Shown: positions 24,190 through 32,816, counted from the stretch's first letter. The stretch: 64,000 nt of DNA from G963665495 sp963665495 (GCA_963665495.1 OY762289.1:4278001-4342000); one strand, 5' to 3'. Program-made: numbers and translations. Notes: generated from the sequence alone by a model not told the origin.

Positions 24190-24462
24190 ATGTCTCAAAC
24201 CAAACGTAAAACCTACCTTCTGCTGTGCGACAGCTGCTGCGACAACTCCGGAACCCTGAAGGAGCTGATCAAAACCGGCGGCTGCACCTGCGACGTCTGC
24301 GGCTGGTCCTGCAAATGCGTGGGCGAAGAGTGCCGCGAATTCATCAACAGGATTCCCATCTCCATCATCTCGGACTCGGGTTGGGAATACCTGCAGCAAA
24401 AAAACGCTTCCTCAAACCAGCCACTGGACTGGGAAGCGCTTTTCGCCATCGGTCGCGAATAA
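24190..24462 (+). CDS. small cysteine-rich protein of unknown function
   Basis: A 90-residue protein I do not recognise. The ATG at 24190 opens MSQTKRKTYLLLCDSCC. Nine cysteines lie within about 45 residues in the arrangement CDSCC, then CTCDVCGWSCKC, then EEC, with several CxxC and CxC spacings typical of metal-binding knuckles. The C-terminal third is acidic/polar and has no cysteine. There is no signal peptide, so the cysteines are likely to bind zinc or an iron-sulfur cluster in the cytoplasm rather than form disulfides. The ribosome site is weak. It follows the SGNH gene after 44 bases and converges on the small winged-helix gene. Confidence 0.6.
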   Translation: MSQTKRKTYLLLCDSCCDNSGTLKELIKTGGCTCDVCGWSCKCVGEECREFINRIPISIISDSGWEYLQQKNASSNQPLDWEALFAIGRE

Positions 24463-24475
24463 TAATCCCGAAAAA

Positions 24476-24504
24476 AGAAGAGCCCGGCTTGGGCAACCGG
24501 GCTC
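24476..24504 (-). terminator. intrinsic terminator of the small winged-helix gene
   Basis: GAGCCCGG at 24480-24487 pairs with CCGGGCTC at 24497-24504. On the minus strand it is followed by CTTCTTTTTT. It lies between the convergent Cys-rich and winged-helix genes and may serve both. Confidence 0.8.
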
Positions 24505-24571
24505 ATGTAAGGTGGACGGAGCCTGCTTGGGCTTACAGGCATCCGACCAGGCGTATTGTTCTTGGGAGGAA

Positions 24572-24745
24572 CTATTCAACCGGAGCGTAATAGCAACGCT
24601 TCGGACTATTGATTTTACCTTCTTTTTTGAGAGCGGCGATGGCTTTGGAAACGGCATCTTTGTCTGCACCCATGGATTTGGCCAGATCTCCCGGACGCAT
24701 GGGCTTTCCTGCATCTTTAAGCGCCTTCAAAACGTTCTCTTGCAT
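24572..24745 (-). CDS. small winged-helix protein, possible transcriptional regulator
   Basis: A 57-residue protein. I start it at the ATG at 24745, preceded by GGAGAATATC; the frame extends 25 codons further but with weaker signals. The sequence MQENVLKALKDAGKPMRPG, then LAKSMGADKDAVSKAIAALK and a basic GKINSPKRCYYAP end, reads as a compact winged helix-turn-helix covering the whole protein. The second helix pair fits DNA recognition and the last segment fits the wing. No ligand domain is present. It may be a DNA-binding protein of the kind often found as small stand-alone regulators in sulfate reducers; the target is unknown. Confidence 0.65.
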   Translation of the reverse strand: MQENVLKALKDAGKPMRPGDLAKSMGADKDAVSKAIAALKKEGKINSPKRCYYAPVE

Positions 24746-24888
24746 GATATTCTCCATCGATTGTTTTGTGAAATTCATTGTTACTGGAGAATAATTATCT
24801 CTTAGGAAGCAACCTGTCAAGAAAAAAATACTTACTCAGCAAAAAAGCGGAATAAAACGGCTCCTGCAGCCGGAAAGATCCGGGCGCA

Positions 24889-24917
24889 TTGACACAATCC
24901 CATCAATGGCGATAATT
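24889..24917 (+). promoter_or_regulatory. sigma-70-type promoter upstream of the HD-GYP gene
   Basis: TTGACA at 24889-24894 and ATAATT at 24912-24917 are separated by 17 bases (TAATTT at 18 is an alternative). The leader to the start at 25029 is about 105 bases and contains the perfect 12-bp palindrome GGCAGGCCTGCC at 24965-24976. Confidence 0.6.
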
Positions 24918-25028
24918 TATACTAAGACGCGCAATCAGATCAGATGCCTGCGTCCGGCCCGGGGGGCAGGCCTGCCTCAAAATGAGTTTTCAGTTCATTG
25001 CTGAGTTTGTCCAAAGGATTCAAATCGA

Positions 25029-26327
25029 ATGGCTTTTTCCGAATACCCTATTCATATTGCACAACTGTGCGTGGGGCTTTTCGTCAAACTGGATGACGAA
25101 AGTGTCGAAGATCCGCAGTTGCGCAAGGGATTCAAAATCAAGAACGAGAAGCAGATCGAAAAACTGCGCGCTTCCGGTCTGAACCACGTCTATTGCATTC
25201 TGAACAGAAGCGAACGTTTGCCTCTGCCTCTGGATAATGTGGATTTGGCGCCTTTTCAGAACGGCGGTACGGCAGCGACCAAAGAAAAACAGACAGCGAC
25301 CACGCCTGTCAGCAAGGAGCTTTTCGGCCTCAAGAAAGAGACCATCGAACGCAATCTCGAACGCAGGCAGCGCTTCGCCTCTTGCGAGAAACGCTATGAT
25401 ACGACGGTGAACCAGGTGGCCACCCTGTTGCGCCGGGTTTCCGGACGCTCCAACGAGGCAGTGGAACAGGCAAAAAACGTCGTCGAGGGCCTGGTGGATA
25501 CGTTCCTTTCCGAGCGCGACGTGCTGGTGAACCTGATCACTAACAAGCCCAAGGAGGAAAAGCAGCATCTGCATTCCTTCAATGTCACGGTCCTGGCCAT
25601 GATGCTTGGCAAGCAGCTGCAACTGAACAGCGACGCCATGCGCCATCTCGGCATGGGGGCCATGTTTCATGATGTGGGCAAAGGCCGTATGCCCATCAAC
25701 GAACTGACCATGGGCAAAGCCACCAGCCTGCGTTTTGCCGTGAAAAAATACTACGAACAGCACCCCAAAAAAGGCGCTGAAATCGCCATGGACCTGGCTG
25801 GTTTTCCCAGGCAGAGCGTCAACGTCATCTATCAGCACCACGAACGGGTCGACGGCACGGGTTTTCCACGCAAGCTCAAGGGCAAGGAGATCTACGCGCT
25901 GGCCAAAATCGTTTCCATCGCCAACATTTACGATAACCTCTGCAACAAGACGGATGAAAAACTACGCTTGAGCCCGCATGAGGCCATCAAGCATCTCTAC
26001 GTTCGCGAACGCGCGCACCTGAGCGAAAAGATTCTGAACCTTTTCATCCGCAACATGGGCATTTATCCGCCCGGCACCTGCGTACAGCTGACCAACGGCG
26101 CCATCGGCATGGTCATTTCCACCAATCTTTCCAAGCCTTCCAGGCCCGCTGTAATGATCTACCATCCCGATATCCCCAAACGTGAAGCTCTGGTGGTGGA
26201 TCTGGTGATTGAAGACAGCCTGGAAATAAAGCAAAGCCTGCGTACGGAAAGCCTGCCCAGAGAGGTGTTTCTGTATCTGAGCCCCAGCCGACAGATCAGC
26301 TACTACGCCGATACCCTGAAAGACTAG
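25029..26327 (+). CDS. HD-GYP domain c-di-GMP phosphodiesterase-like protein
   Basis: A 432-residue cytoplasmic signalling protein. Residues 1 to about 130 form a DUF3391-like N-terminal domain (LCVGLFVKLDD, HVYCILN). The HD-GYP domain follows (about 140-345), with the HD pair in MFHDVGKGRMP at 214-215, the second metal His in HHERVDGTGFP near 270, and ANIYDNLC. The signature GYP triad is GFP here; Phe for Tyr is tolerated in some members, but activity should be checked. The C-terminal 90 residues (PPGTCVQLTNGAIGMV onward) are the typical HD-GYP tail. Such proteins hydrolyse c-di-GMP or cGAMP to nucleotides. AAAGGA precedes the start. Confidence 0.88.
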   Translation: MAFSEYPIHIAQLCVGLFVKLDDESVEDPQLRKGFKIKNEKQIEKLRASGLNHVYCILNRSERLPLPLDNVDLAPFQNGGTAATKEKQTATTPVSKELFGLKKETIERNLERRQRFASCEKRYDTTVNQVATLLRRVSGRSNEAVEQAKNVVEGLVDTFLSERDVLVNLITNKPKEEKQHLHSFNVTVLAMMLGKQLQLNSDAMRHLGMGAMFHDVGKGRMPINELTMGKATSLRFAVKKYYEQHPKKGAEIAMDLAGFPRQSVNVIYQHHERVDGTGFPRKLKGKEIYALAKIVSIANIYDNLCNKTDEKLRLSPHEAIKHLYVRERAHLSEKILNLFIRNMGIYPPGTCVQLTNGAIGMVISTNLSKPSRPAVMIYHPDIPKREALVVDLVIEDSLEIKQSLRTESLPREVFLYLSPSRQISYYADTLKD

Positions 26328-26387
26328 CTGCGCCCTCTTTCAGTGTGTTTGCAGGCCTTTCTACACTGTAATGTCACTTTACTTTTA

Positions 26388-26416
26388 TTGTTAATTCTGC
26401 TGGAGCATGCTAACAT
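26388..26416 (+). promoter_or_regulatory. candidate sigma-70-type promoter of the ATPase/GNAT gene
   Basis: TTGTTA at 26388-26393 and TAACAT at 26411-26416 are separated by 17 bases. They lie 30 bases before the start codon at 26446, and an AAGGA ribosome site follows. Confidence 0.5.
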
Positions 26417-26445
26417 TCCGCAACTTTTAGACAAGAAGGACGGAT

Positions 26446-28032
26446 ATGGGCGACATGAACCAGGCTGCTCAATGGGAAGTCGGACGCGTTCGGGTAAGAG
26501 CGGAAATGCGCTATTTACCCTGGGTTCTGGAAGCTGTCAGATCCCTCCTGATTGAAACCGGCGTGCAGGAACTGACAGCGGAACTGCTGGTCATGGCCAC
26601 GGAAGAAGCCTGCCTGAACGTCATCCAGCACGCCTTCGAGCCCGATGAAGAAGGCCGCTACGAAGTTTCTGTGGAAAAGCCCCCCCTGGGCATGATCATT
26701 GCCGTGGAAGACCAGGGCCTGGCCTTCAATCCGGCCCTGCTGCTCAACAAGGACGAATGGGACAGCAATCCCGGAGCAAACAGCGATATGCGCGGCCTGG
26801 GCGGCCACCTGATGCGCTCGGTGGTGGACGAAACCACGGTGATAAATCGCGGCGAACAGGGCAAACGGATAGAACTCTTCAAGAAACTGCCCGCCCCGGA
26901 TATTTCCCAGTACCTTTCCGAAGACGACAAGCCCGGCGAACTGGCCGAGCTGGCCCCCTTCCCCAAAGAAGAACCCATCAGGCTGAGTTTTCTGAAGCCG
27001 GAAAAAGAGGAAACCATCCAGCTGTCCAGATGGGTCTACCGGACCTGCGGTTACGAATTTCTGAGCGACCTGCTCTACTACCCGGAAAGGGTCCTCAACC
27101 TGCTGGAAAGCAAACTGATGGTCAGCTGCGTCGGAAAAACACAGGAAGGCGAACTGGTCTCGCACCTCTGCCTGGTACGCCACGACAAAACCGACATGAT
27201 CGGAGAAATATGCGAGCCACTGGTGGATCCGCGGGCCCGCAACAACGGCTTGTACAAATTCATGCTGCGCCATCTTGCCAACTGGGGCAACAAATTCGGC
27301 TTGTACGGATACTACACCAAGGCGACCACGGACGAACCTTATATGCAGCAGGGCGCGTATAGCGTAGGCGCCCGTGAGACCTGCATCCAACTCAGCTCCC
27401 TGCCGGGTACGCTGCCGTTGCAGCAGGCCTCCGGCATCCGTCCGGTGGGAGAAGAAGGCCGGATGCGCCAGAGCACCATTTTATATTACATGTCGCTTGC
27501 CCAAAGTCCCGAGCGGTTGGTTTTCGTGCCACAGCGCCACCGCAAGGTCATAGAAGAAATCTACGCGGAAAACCGTCTGGTCCGCCAGTTCGCTTCGCCC
27601 AAAGACTACCCGAAAGCCCTGGCAGATTATTCGGAACTCGAATTGCGCGGCAAGCCCGACTGGCAGGAGTCCCATATCCGGGTGCACGAGGTGGGGCGCG
27701 ATTTCACCACCATCATCCGCCATCACCTGCTCACGGCGCTGAAAAAAGATTTCAAAAGCATCATTGCGGACCTGCCCTTGTCCAACGCGTTGTGCCCCGC
27801 AGCGTCCGAAGTTCTCGAACGCATGGGCTTTTTCTTTGCGGGCATCATACCTGAAAAGATCGACGGCGATGTGCTGCGTCTGCAGTTCATTCATGACGGG
27901 AGCTTCGACAGGAACAACATCATACTGGTTTCGGATTTTGCCAAATCGCTCTACAGCTATATTCTCAATGACTGGACCCGCGCGGGTTCGATGAATACGC
28001 GGGTGCGTACTGCGGCACCCACCCATGCCTGA
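26446..28032 (+). CDS. RsbW-like HATPase domain fused to a GNAT-like acyltransferase region
   Basis: A 528-residue two-part cytoplasmic protein. Residues about 10-148 match the GHKL ATPase of anti-sigma kinases: the N-box EEACLNVIQHAFEP near 49, VEDQGLAFNP (G1), and MRGLGGHLMRSVVDE (G2). From about 185 the sequence looks like an acetyltransferase fold: LVSHLCLVRHDKTDMIG, then VDPRARNNGLYKFMLRHL (the acyl-CoA loop area), then YTKATTDEPYMQQGA. The last 150 residues resemble a second, degenerate copy. RsbW-type kinases sequester or phosphorylate partner proteins, so this may couple partner switching to acylation; this is inference. AAGGA precedes the ATG. HD-GYP lies upstream and an unknown gene downstream. 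Confidence 0.72.
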   Translation: MGDMNQAAQWEVGRVRVRAEMRYLPWVLEAVRSLLIETGVQELTAELLVMATEEACLNVIQHAFEPDEEGRYEVSVEKPPLGMIIAVEDQGLAFNPALLLNKDEWDSNPGANSDMRGLGGHLMRSVVDETTVINRGEQGKRIELFKKLPAPDISQYLSEDDKPGELAELAPFPKEEPIRLSFLKPEKEETIQLSRWVYRTCGYEFLSDLLYYPERVLNLLESKLMVSCVGKTQEGELVSHLCLVRHDKTDMIGEICEPLVDPRARNNGLYKFMLRHLANWGNKFGLYGYYTKATTDEPYMQQGAYSVGARETCIQLSSLPGTLPLQQASGIRPVGEEGRMRQSTILYYMSLAQSPERLVFVPQRHRKVIEEIYAENRLVRQFASPKDYPKALADYSELELRGKPDWQESHIRVHEVGRDFTTIIRHHLLTALKKDFKSIIADLPLSNALCPAASEVLERMGFFFAGIIPEKIDGDVLRLQFIHDGSFDRNNIILVSDFAKSLYSYILNDWTRAGSMNTRVRTAAPTHA

Positions 28033-28179
28033 CAGGACGGCAGTCCCGGCGTTTTTTACAGGGGAACGAAAAACCCGGCCAGGCAGCTTGCCTTTTGTCT
28101 TTGATATCAGGTAACAAGGGCATGAGTCGTCCCAACGATCCCACGGAACAGGACGCGACAGGCTTGCGGAAAATGCCAT

Positions 28180-28926
28180 ATGGATATTCTACGAGACTTT
28201 GACATCATTGAAATACCGCTCGAAGGCGTGGCGGCGTACTGGCTCTCCATCAAAAAGCTTGCGGACGAAAAGCGTTCGTTCAAGCCCCTGGGAGAGGAAG
28301 CCGAATATACGAGCGAACCCTACATCAGGTATCTGCTGGACGTGGTCTTTTCCAAGCTCTCTCCGGCTCGCGCGCAGGAGCTTGCGGCTCTCAAGCGTAC
28401 GGCCATGCTGGAAGAATTCGCCCGGAAGATAAATTTGATGCGGATTTCCCTGATGGACATCGCCACCGGGGAAAACCCGCGCAAATCTCTGGCCAAAATG
28501 ACCGCACAATACGCCAAGGCCAACCTGAGCGAGGAAAAGGCCTTTGAACTGGTTCAGGAACTGGTCAAACAAGCCCAGAAAAGCCCCTCGGAAACCCCTT
28601 CATTTTTCAGCGTCGACCACCGGCAGAAACCCGAACAACTGATGGTATCACTTCTTTTTTACGTGTTCTGGTCGCGCCGCAAAGGCAAATTCGCCTGCCA
28701 GCCGCTTCTGGAGCTGGTCAATTCGGCTTTTTTTCACGACGGACTCACCCTGGTCATCGACGGATTCGACGCTCCTTTCGTCCGCAAGCGCTTGAAAATC
28801 CACAAGCTCGCCCTGCTGCAGGAATCACGGGCCAAGATGGAACTTTCCGAAAAAATGAGTCTCGCGATACGCGATAAAAACAGCTACGACGACGTGTTCC
28901 GTATTGCCAAGGCCTACCTGGTCTGA
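28180..28926 (+). CDS. conserved-looking protein of unknown function
   Basis: A 248-residue protein that I do not recognise. It begins MDILRDFDIIEIPLEGV and is mostly helical by composition, with many Lys, Glu and Leu. No signal peptide, membrane helix or catalytic motif is visible. The central part (about 85-140) is amphipathic and polar; the end (LVIDGFDAPFVRKRLKIHKL) is basic. Codon use matches its neighbours. It follows the ATPase/GNAT gene by 147 bases on the same strand and is convergent with metF. Proximity to two signalling genes suggests, but does not show, a regulatory role. Confidence 0.65.
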   Translation: MDILRDFDIIEIPLEGVAAYWLSIKKLADEKRSFKPLGEEAEYTSEPYIRYLLDVVFSKLSPARAQELAALKRTAMLEEFARKINLMRISLMDIATGENPRKSLAKMTAQYAKANLSEEKAFELVQELVKQAQKSPSETPSFFSVDHRQKPEQLMVSLLFYVFWSRRKGKFACQPLLELVNSAFFHDGLTLVIDGFDAPFVRKRLKIHKLALLQESRAKMELSEKMSLAIRDKNSYDDVFRIAKAYLV

Positions 28927-28971
28927 CGCCTTATATCCCCGAGAGTATATCCCCCAGGGGCAACGATCGCC

Positions 28972-29871
28972 CTAACCTGCTCCGTTGGCCTTCAGCAGCT
29001 GTTTGACCTGCGGATCGGCCAGGATCTTCAGACAGGCATCGGCCCTGTTGAGCGTATAGAGGTGCACGCCAGGGGCGCCGTTTTCCAGCAAACCGCAGAC
29101 CTGCTGCCTGGCGTAGGCAATGCCCAGCTCCTGGACAGCCTCAGGACCGCGCGCATCGGCTTCTTCAAGTTGTTCCATGAAATCCCCTGGCACCTGCGCG
29201 CCGCAGAGCGAGGCGATGCGCTTGATGGAAGCCACGGATAAAATCGGCAGAACACCCGGAAGGATGGGCTTTGTAACTCCCATTGCGCGCATCGTGTCCA
29301 CAAAATTGAAATAGTGGTCGTTGTTGAAAAACATCTGGGTGATGACAAAATCCGCGCTCAGATCGAGTTTTGCCTTCAGATGGCGGCAATCAGCATCCAT
29401 GCTCGGCGCTTCGGGGTGCTTTTCCGGGTAGCCTGCCACTCCCAGGCCCATTTCGGGAAAGTTTTTTTTGATAAAGCGGACGAGATCGCAGGCATATTGA
29501 AAGTCATCGCTATCAGGCACGAAATTTTCCTGCCCCTTGGGGGGATCGCCGCGCAGGGCAAGAATATTGTCGATGGACTCTTTTTGCAGGCTGTCCACAA
29601 ATGCAGCAATGCTGGGCTCGCTTGCCCCCACGCAGGTCAAGTGGGCCATGGGTTCGAGACCGAACTGTCGCTTAAGCTGTTGCACCAGGTTCAGAGTATT
29701 TTTCTGGGTACTTCCTCCGGCGCCGTAAGTGACCGAGACAAAAAGCGGTTCCATGGGCTGCAGTTTTTCCACAACGGAAAAAAAGTCCGGCAGCTTTGCC
29801 TCTTCTTTTGGGGGGAAGAATTCCATGGAAACAAAGCGAGCATCAGTTTTAAGCAATTCGGCAATGCGCAT
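28972..29871 (-). CDS. metF: 5,10-methylenetetrahydrofolate reductase
   Basis: A 299-residue flavin-dependent TIM-barrel enzyme that reduces methylene-THF to methyl-THF, the methyl donor for methionine synthesis and part of the reductive acetyl-CoA-type folate branch in anaerobes. Motifs are SMEFFPPK near residue 14 (catalytic Glu), VSVTYGAGGSTQ, HLTCVGAS, ILALRGDPPKG and FVITQMFFNNDHY. The length is normal for bacterial MetF. The start at 29871 follows AAGGAGATC. The Nudix gene lies just upstream on the same strand, its stop being 12 bases away, so they are co-transcribed. Pathway partners in the window are folD, metX-metW and the homocysteine methyltransferase gene. Confidence 0.95.
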   Translation of the reverse strand: MRIAELLKTDARFVSMEFFPPKEEAKLPDFFSVVEKLQPMEPLFVSVTYGAGGSTQKNTLNLVQQLKRQFGLEPMAHLTCVGASEPSIAAFVDSLQKESIDNILALRGDPPKGQENFVPDSDDFQYACDLVRFIKKNFPEMGLGVAGYPEKHPEAPSMDADCRHLKAKLDLSADFVITQMFFNNDHYFNFVDTMRAMGVTKPILPGVLPILSVASIKRIASLCGAQVPGDFMEQLEEADARGPEAVQELGIAYARQQVCGLLENGAPGVHLYTLNRADACLKILADPQVKQLLKANGAG

Positions 29872-29883
29872 TCCTTGATCTCC

Positions 29884-30303
29884 TTACATGCTCTGAATAA
29901 CGTTGGACAATTCCCGTACGATGCCGGCATCGGCTTCCAGGAACGCTCTTTCAGGTGCCAGATCCGGAGCGATCCACTCCAGAATATGCCCTTCCAGTGA
30001 ACGCGGCACTCCCTGAAAATTACGTACATGATAAAAATGCAGCTGCACCTGCAGGTCCGGATAGGTATGCGAAACGTGCCTCCAGAACTCCGGGTTCAGC
30101 GGACGGATGCCAAGTTCCTCATGCAGTTCGCGCTCAAGGGCCTGTTCCAGGGATTCGCCGGATTCCACCTTGCCCCCCGGGAACTCCCAGTAGCCCGCCC
30201 AGGGTTTGCCCTGCGGACGTTTGACGGCCAGAACCCGGCCTTCTTTCCATAAAATGCCGGCCACGACGGTTATTTCCCGCGGCGGTTGTTGCCGCTTGCA
30301 CAT
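29884..30303 (-). CDS. MutT-like Nudix hydrolase
   Basis: A 139-residue (d)NTP pyrophosphatase-type protein. The start is the ATG at 30303, with AAGGAG 6 bases upstream; the frame extends 37 codons further without support. The Nudix box is complete: GGKVESGES followed by RELHEELGI at residues about 41-64, with the metal-binding Glu residues. The opening MCKRQQPPREITVVAGILW and KRPQGKPWAGYWEFPGG match MutT proteins that remove 8-oxo-dGTP. Which nucleotide it hydrolyses is not certain from sequence. It is 12 bases upstream of metF on the same strand. Confidence 0.87.
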   Translation of the reverse strand: MCKRQQPPREITVVAGILWKEGRVLAVKRPQGKPWAGYWEFPGGKVESGESLEQALERELHEELGIRPLNPEFWRHVSHTYPDLQVQLHFYHVRNFQGVPRSLEGHILEWIAPDLAPERAFLEADAGIVRELSNVIQSM

Positions 30304-30425
30304 AACAATCTCCTTAGCGCCCGTTTTTGCGCGGGCAAAAGTATCCGTGGTTATAAACAGGTGTCGGAGAGGAGTCAAAGGCGGGTTAAAAAAGCTGTGA
30401 ACACTTTGAAGCAAAAGGACATTTC

Positions 30426-30740
30426 TCAGGCCGAATCATCCACAAGCCGGCCGTTGTCGTCCAGTTCGCAGCCGTCATCATCGGAGGCGGAAAAATCCAT
30501 CCCGGCCAGCTGAAACGTGACCTTACGAGGTTCTTCCTTGTCGTCGTTGTCTTCGCCGTCCGTATCCACCTTGAACAGGTCGTTGTCCGTGGCCTCGGCT
30601 GTTTCCGTATCGATCAGATAGGCGCCGTGGCGCATCTCGACAAAGACCTTGAACAGCTCGGAAGTACCCAGGCTTGAAGTGTTGGAAACATCCTTGATGG
30701 CTTTGAGCGTCTTAAACTGATTGTCCAGGTAATCACCCAT
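30426..30740 (-). CDS. small acidic protein of unknown function
   Basis: A 104-residue protein I do not recognise. The ATG at 30740 follows AAGGG at 8 bases; a TTG at 30767 is in frame but weaker. The first 60 residues (MGDYLDNQFKTLKAIKDVSN, then LGTSELFKVFVEMRHGAYLI) may be a small helical or PilZ-size domain. The second half is highly acidic, with DTDGEDNDDKEE and SDDDGCELDDNG, and probably disordered. There is no signal peptide. It lies 39 bases downstream of the DHH phosphoesterase gene on the same strand, so it is probably in one transcript with it. Confidence 0.6.
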   Translation of the reverse strand: MGDYLDNQFKTLKAIKDVSNTSSLGTSELFKVFVEMRHGAYLIDTETAEATDNDLFKVDTDGEDNDDKEEPRKVTFQLAGMDFSASDDDGCELDDNGRLVDDSA

Positions 30741-30779
30741 TGCAATCACCCTTTGCCATCCCGGCAAGGCCCTTCGGGT

Positions 30780-31796
30780 TCAGGATTTTTTGGAAGCAGT
30801 GGAGCGTTTCTTTCTGCCCACCTTACGCAGCTTATCCCAGATCTCTGTTACTGGATCGGCAGATTTGAAATTTTCTAAAGGGATTTCCGCTCTGGCCATG
30901 GCTTTATGTCCGCCCGCTGACCCCAGCTCGCTGAACAGCTCGGAGGCCGTACGCCCCACATCCCCCACACCGCGGGAAAAACCGTCGCCACGGAAGATCA
31001 GGACAATGGTGCCGTCATAGGAACCGCTGATGACAGTCCAGGAGATTTCGTGCACGCGCATGAAAAAATCCGCCAGCACCACCAGGATGTCCGGATTCTC
31101 CACCTCGCCGAGGTACACGAAAAAGCCCTTGTGCATGAACCGGATTCCGTTGAACGCTTTGGCAAAATAGTCCAGCCACTCCATACGGAACTCGCTGCGG
31201 ACGATTTTGCGCAGCAGCAGGGTGTTGGAGAATTTCGTCAGATACCGGAAAGCCCGAACGTCGATATCGCAAAAAGGACGTTCGAAGCTCTTCGTATCGG
31301 ATTTGATGCCGTAGACCAGGGCGGTGGCCAGCAGCTGGCCGGGTCGGATCTTGAGGTTGTACAGGTATTCCGTCATCAGCGTGGAATTTGAGCCGTATTC
31401 GCTTTTTATCTCCACAAAATCCGCCAGCACGGGCTTCTGTTCCACGCGCGGGTGGTGGTCTATCACCAGGGAAAAGCTATAGGGCTCGAAGGACGGATGG
31501 TGGTGCGGCTGCGAGTCCACCAGAGCAAAGCGGTCAAACTGCGCCGCCAGGTTGGGCGTCAGTTTGCGCGTGGGAATGCGCAAATAGCTGATCATGGAAA
31601 GATTGTCCGGACGCCGTATCTCGTTGACATGGGCTATGCCAACATCCGCCACCCGGTGGGTCATGATGCGCTTCAGCGCCATAGCCGAAGCCAGAGCATC
31701 AGGGTCGGCGTTGATGAGAATCAGCCAGCGATCGTCCCGACAAAAAAGCTCCTGAAGCTTGTTCAGTTGGGTCTGTAATTTTCTAAAATATGCCAT
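30780..31796 (-). CDS. DHH-family phosphoesterase (NrnA-like nanoRNase/pAp phosphatase type)
   Basis: A 338-residue manganese-dependent phosphoesterase. The DHH domain shows INADPDALASAMALKR near residue 28, DSQPHHHP near 93 and VIDHHPR near 110. The DHHA1 domain ends in GSAGGHKAMARAEI near 295, which binds the substrate. Motif I reads NADPDAL, a little different from the usual HxNPDxDA. NrnA-like enzymes degrade 2-5 nucleotide RNAs and 3'-phosphoadenosine-5'-phosphate; the latter matters where sulfate is activated, but sulfate reducers use APS rather than PAPS, so the RNA role is the safer guess. A basic tail (GRKKRSTASKKS) ends the protein. Confidence 0.82.
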   Translation of the reverse strand: MAYFRKLQTQLNKLQELFCRDDRWLILINADPDALASAMALKRIMTHRVADVGIAHVNEIRRPDNLSMISYLRIPTRKLTPNLAAQFDRFALVDSQPHHHPSFEPYSFSLVIDHHPRVEQKPVLADFVEIKSEYGSNSTLMTEYLYNLKIRPGQLLATALVYGIKSDTKSFERPFCDIDVRAFRYLTKFSNTLLLRKIVRSEFRMEWLDYFAKAFNGIRFMHKGFFVYLGEVENPDILVVLADFFMRVHEISWTVISGSYDGTIVLIFRGDGFSRGVGDVGRTASELFSELGSAGGHKAMARAEIPLENFKSADPVTEIWDKLRKVGRKKRSTASKKS

Positions 31797-31941
31797 ACGT
31801 CCGTTATGCGTAGAATAACCGGAAAAAGACCGGGTGGATAAATAAACAGCCCAGTGGGCCCCCTACTTAAGACCATAAGCAAAGCTCGGCCTTAGGGCAA
31901 GAAACCCGGGGCATTATTTGATTTTTTCTTTCGCCCGCACA

Positions 31942-32763
31942 TCAGCTCGCAGGCTGCCCGCAATCCGAAGGATCGCCCTGCAGCTTTGCCAGGCCGTGGG
32001 CCAGCGCCGGCAGCACGGCTTCCAGATTTTCCCGTACGGCTTTGAGAGATCCGGGCAGATTAATGATCAGGCTTTGCCCGAGGCTTCCGGCAACAGCGCG
32101 GGAAATCATGGCGTGCGGGGTTTTCTGCAGGCTGGCCTGCAGCATGGCCCGCTCCATGCCGGGCAAACGCTTGTCGATGACTGCCAGAGTCGCTTCCGGC
32201 GTGACGTCCGAGGGCGCGAGTCCCGTGCCCCCGGTGGTGATCACCAGATCGTAGCCCTGGGTCAGGGCCAGGTCGGTCAGGAGAGCGCGCAGCCCATCGG
32301 CATTGTCGGGCAGCAGAAATCCCCTGCTGAAGGCTATATCCAGTTTTTCCCTCGCCATGGCGTCTATTGCCGGTCCGCTGGCATCAGCCCGCTGGCCGCG
32401 CCAGCCTTTGTCGCTTAGAGTCACCCATGCCAATGAAATTCCAGGGCTGGCGAGCGTACATTCCAGCCTCTGCCCCGGCGCCAGTTCTTCCGGCGCACCT
32501 GCCAGCACCTCCACACGTACGCCCGGCAGGGACGCGGAACCGGCCGCAGCGCCTAAAGGATTGTACCATTCCACGCGCAGCACGCGAAACCAGGGAGCGC
32601 CCGCAGGACCAATGACGGAACCGACCAGAGCTTTTGCGGGACTGCCGTCCGCATGCAGCAGCTTCGGCCACACGCCTTCCTCGCAACAACAGAACAAAAA
32701 CTGGCACCCTTCCAGGCGAAACGCCGCACTACCTGTTTCCAAAAACACTGTGCGTGATGACAT
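31942..32763 (-). CDS. MogA/MoaB-like molybdopterin adenylyltransferase with an N-terminal extension
   Basis: A 273-residue protein. The ATG at 32763 follows AAGGAG; an upstream extension to 32877 would overlap rmlA's control region. Residues about 108-265 match MogA: AWVTLSDKGWRGQ, YDLVITTGGTGLAPSDVTPEA, and INLPGSLKAVRENLEAVLPAL. MogA adenylates molybdopterin before metal insertion, needed for molybdenum or tungsten enzymes such as formate dehydrogenase. The first ~105 residues (with FLFCCCEEG near 20 and a repeated beta-strand pattern) are an extra domain that I cannot name; a MOSC-like fold is possible. It is divergent from rmlA. Confidence 0.8.
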   Translation of the reverse strand: MSSRTVFLETGSAAFRLEGCQFLFCCCEEGVWPKLLHADGSPAKALVGSVIGPAGAPWFRVLRVEWYNPLGAAAGSASLPGVRVEVLAGAPEELAPGQRLECTLASPGISLAWVTLSDKGWRGQRADASGPAIDAMAREKLDIAFSRGFLLPDNADGLRALLTDLALTQGYDLVITTGGTGLAPSDVTPEATLAVIDKRLPGMERAMLQASLQKTPHAMISRAVAGSLGQSLIINLPGSLKAVRENLEAVLPALAHGLAKLQGDPSDCGQPAS

Positions 32764-32816
32764 TGCCGGCTCCTTTAGCGGAAAATACTCCGCCGTATAA
32801 TGCTTTTTTTTTGTGA

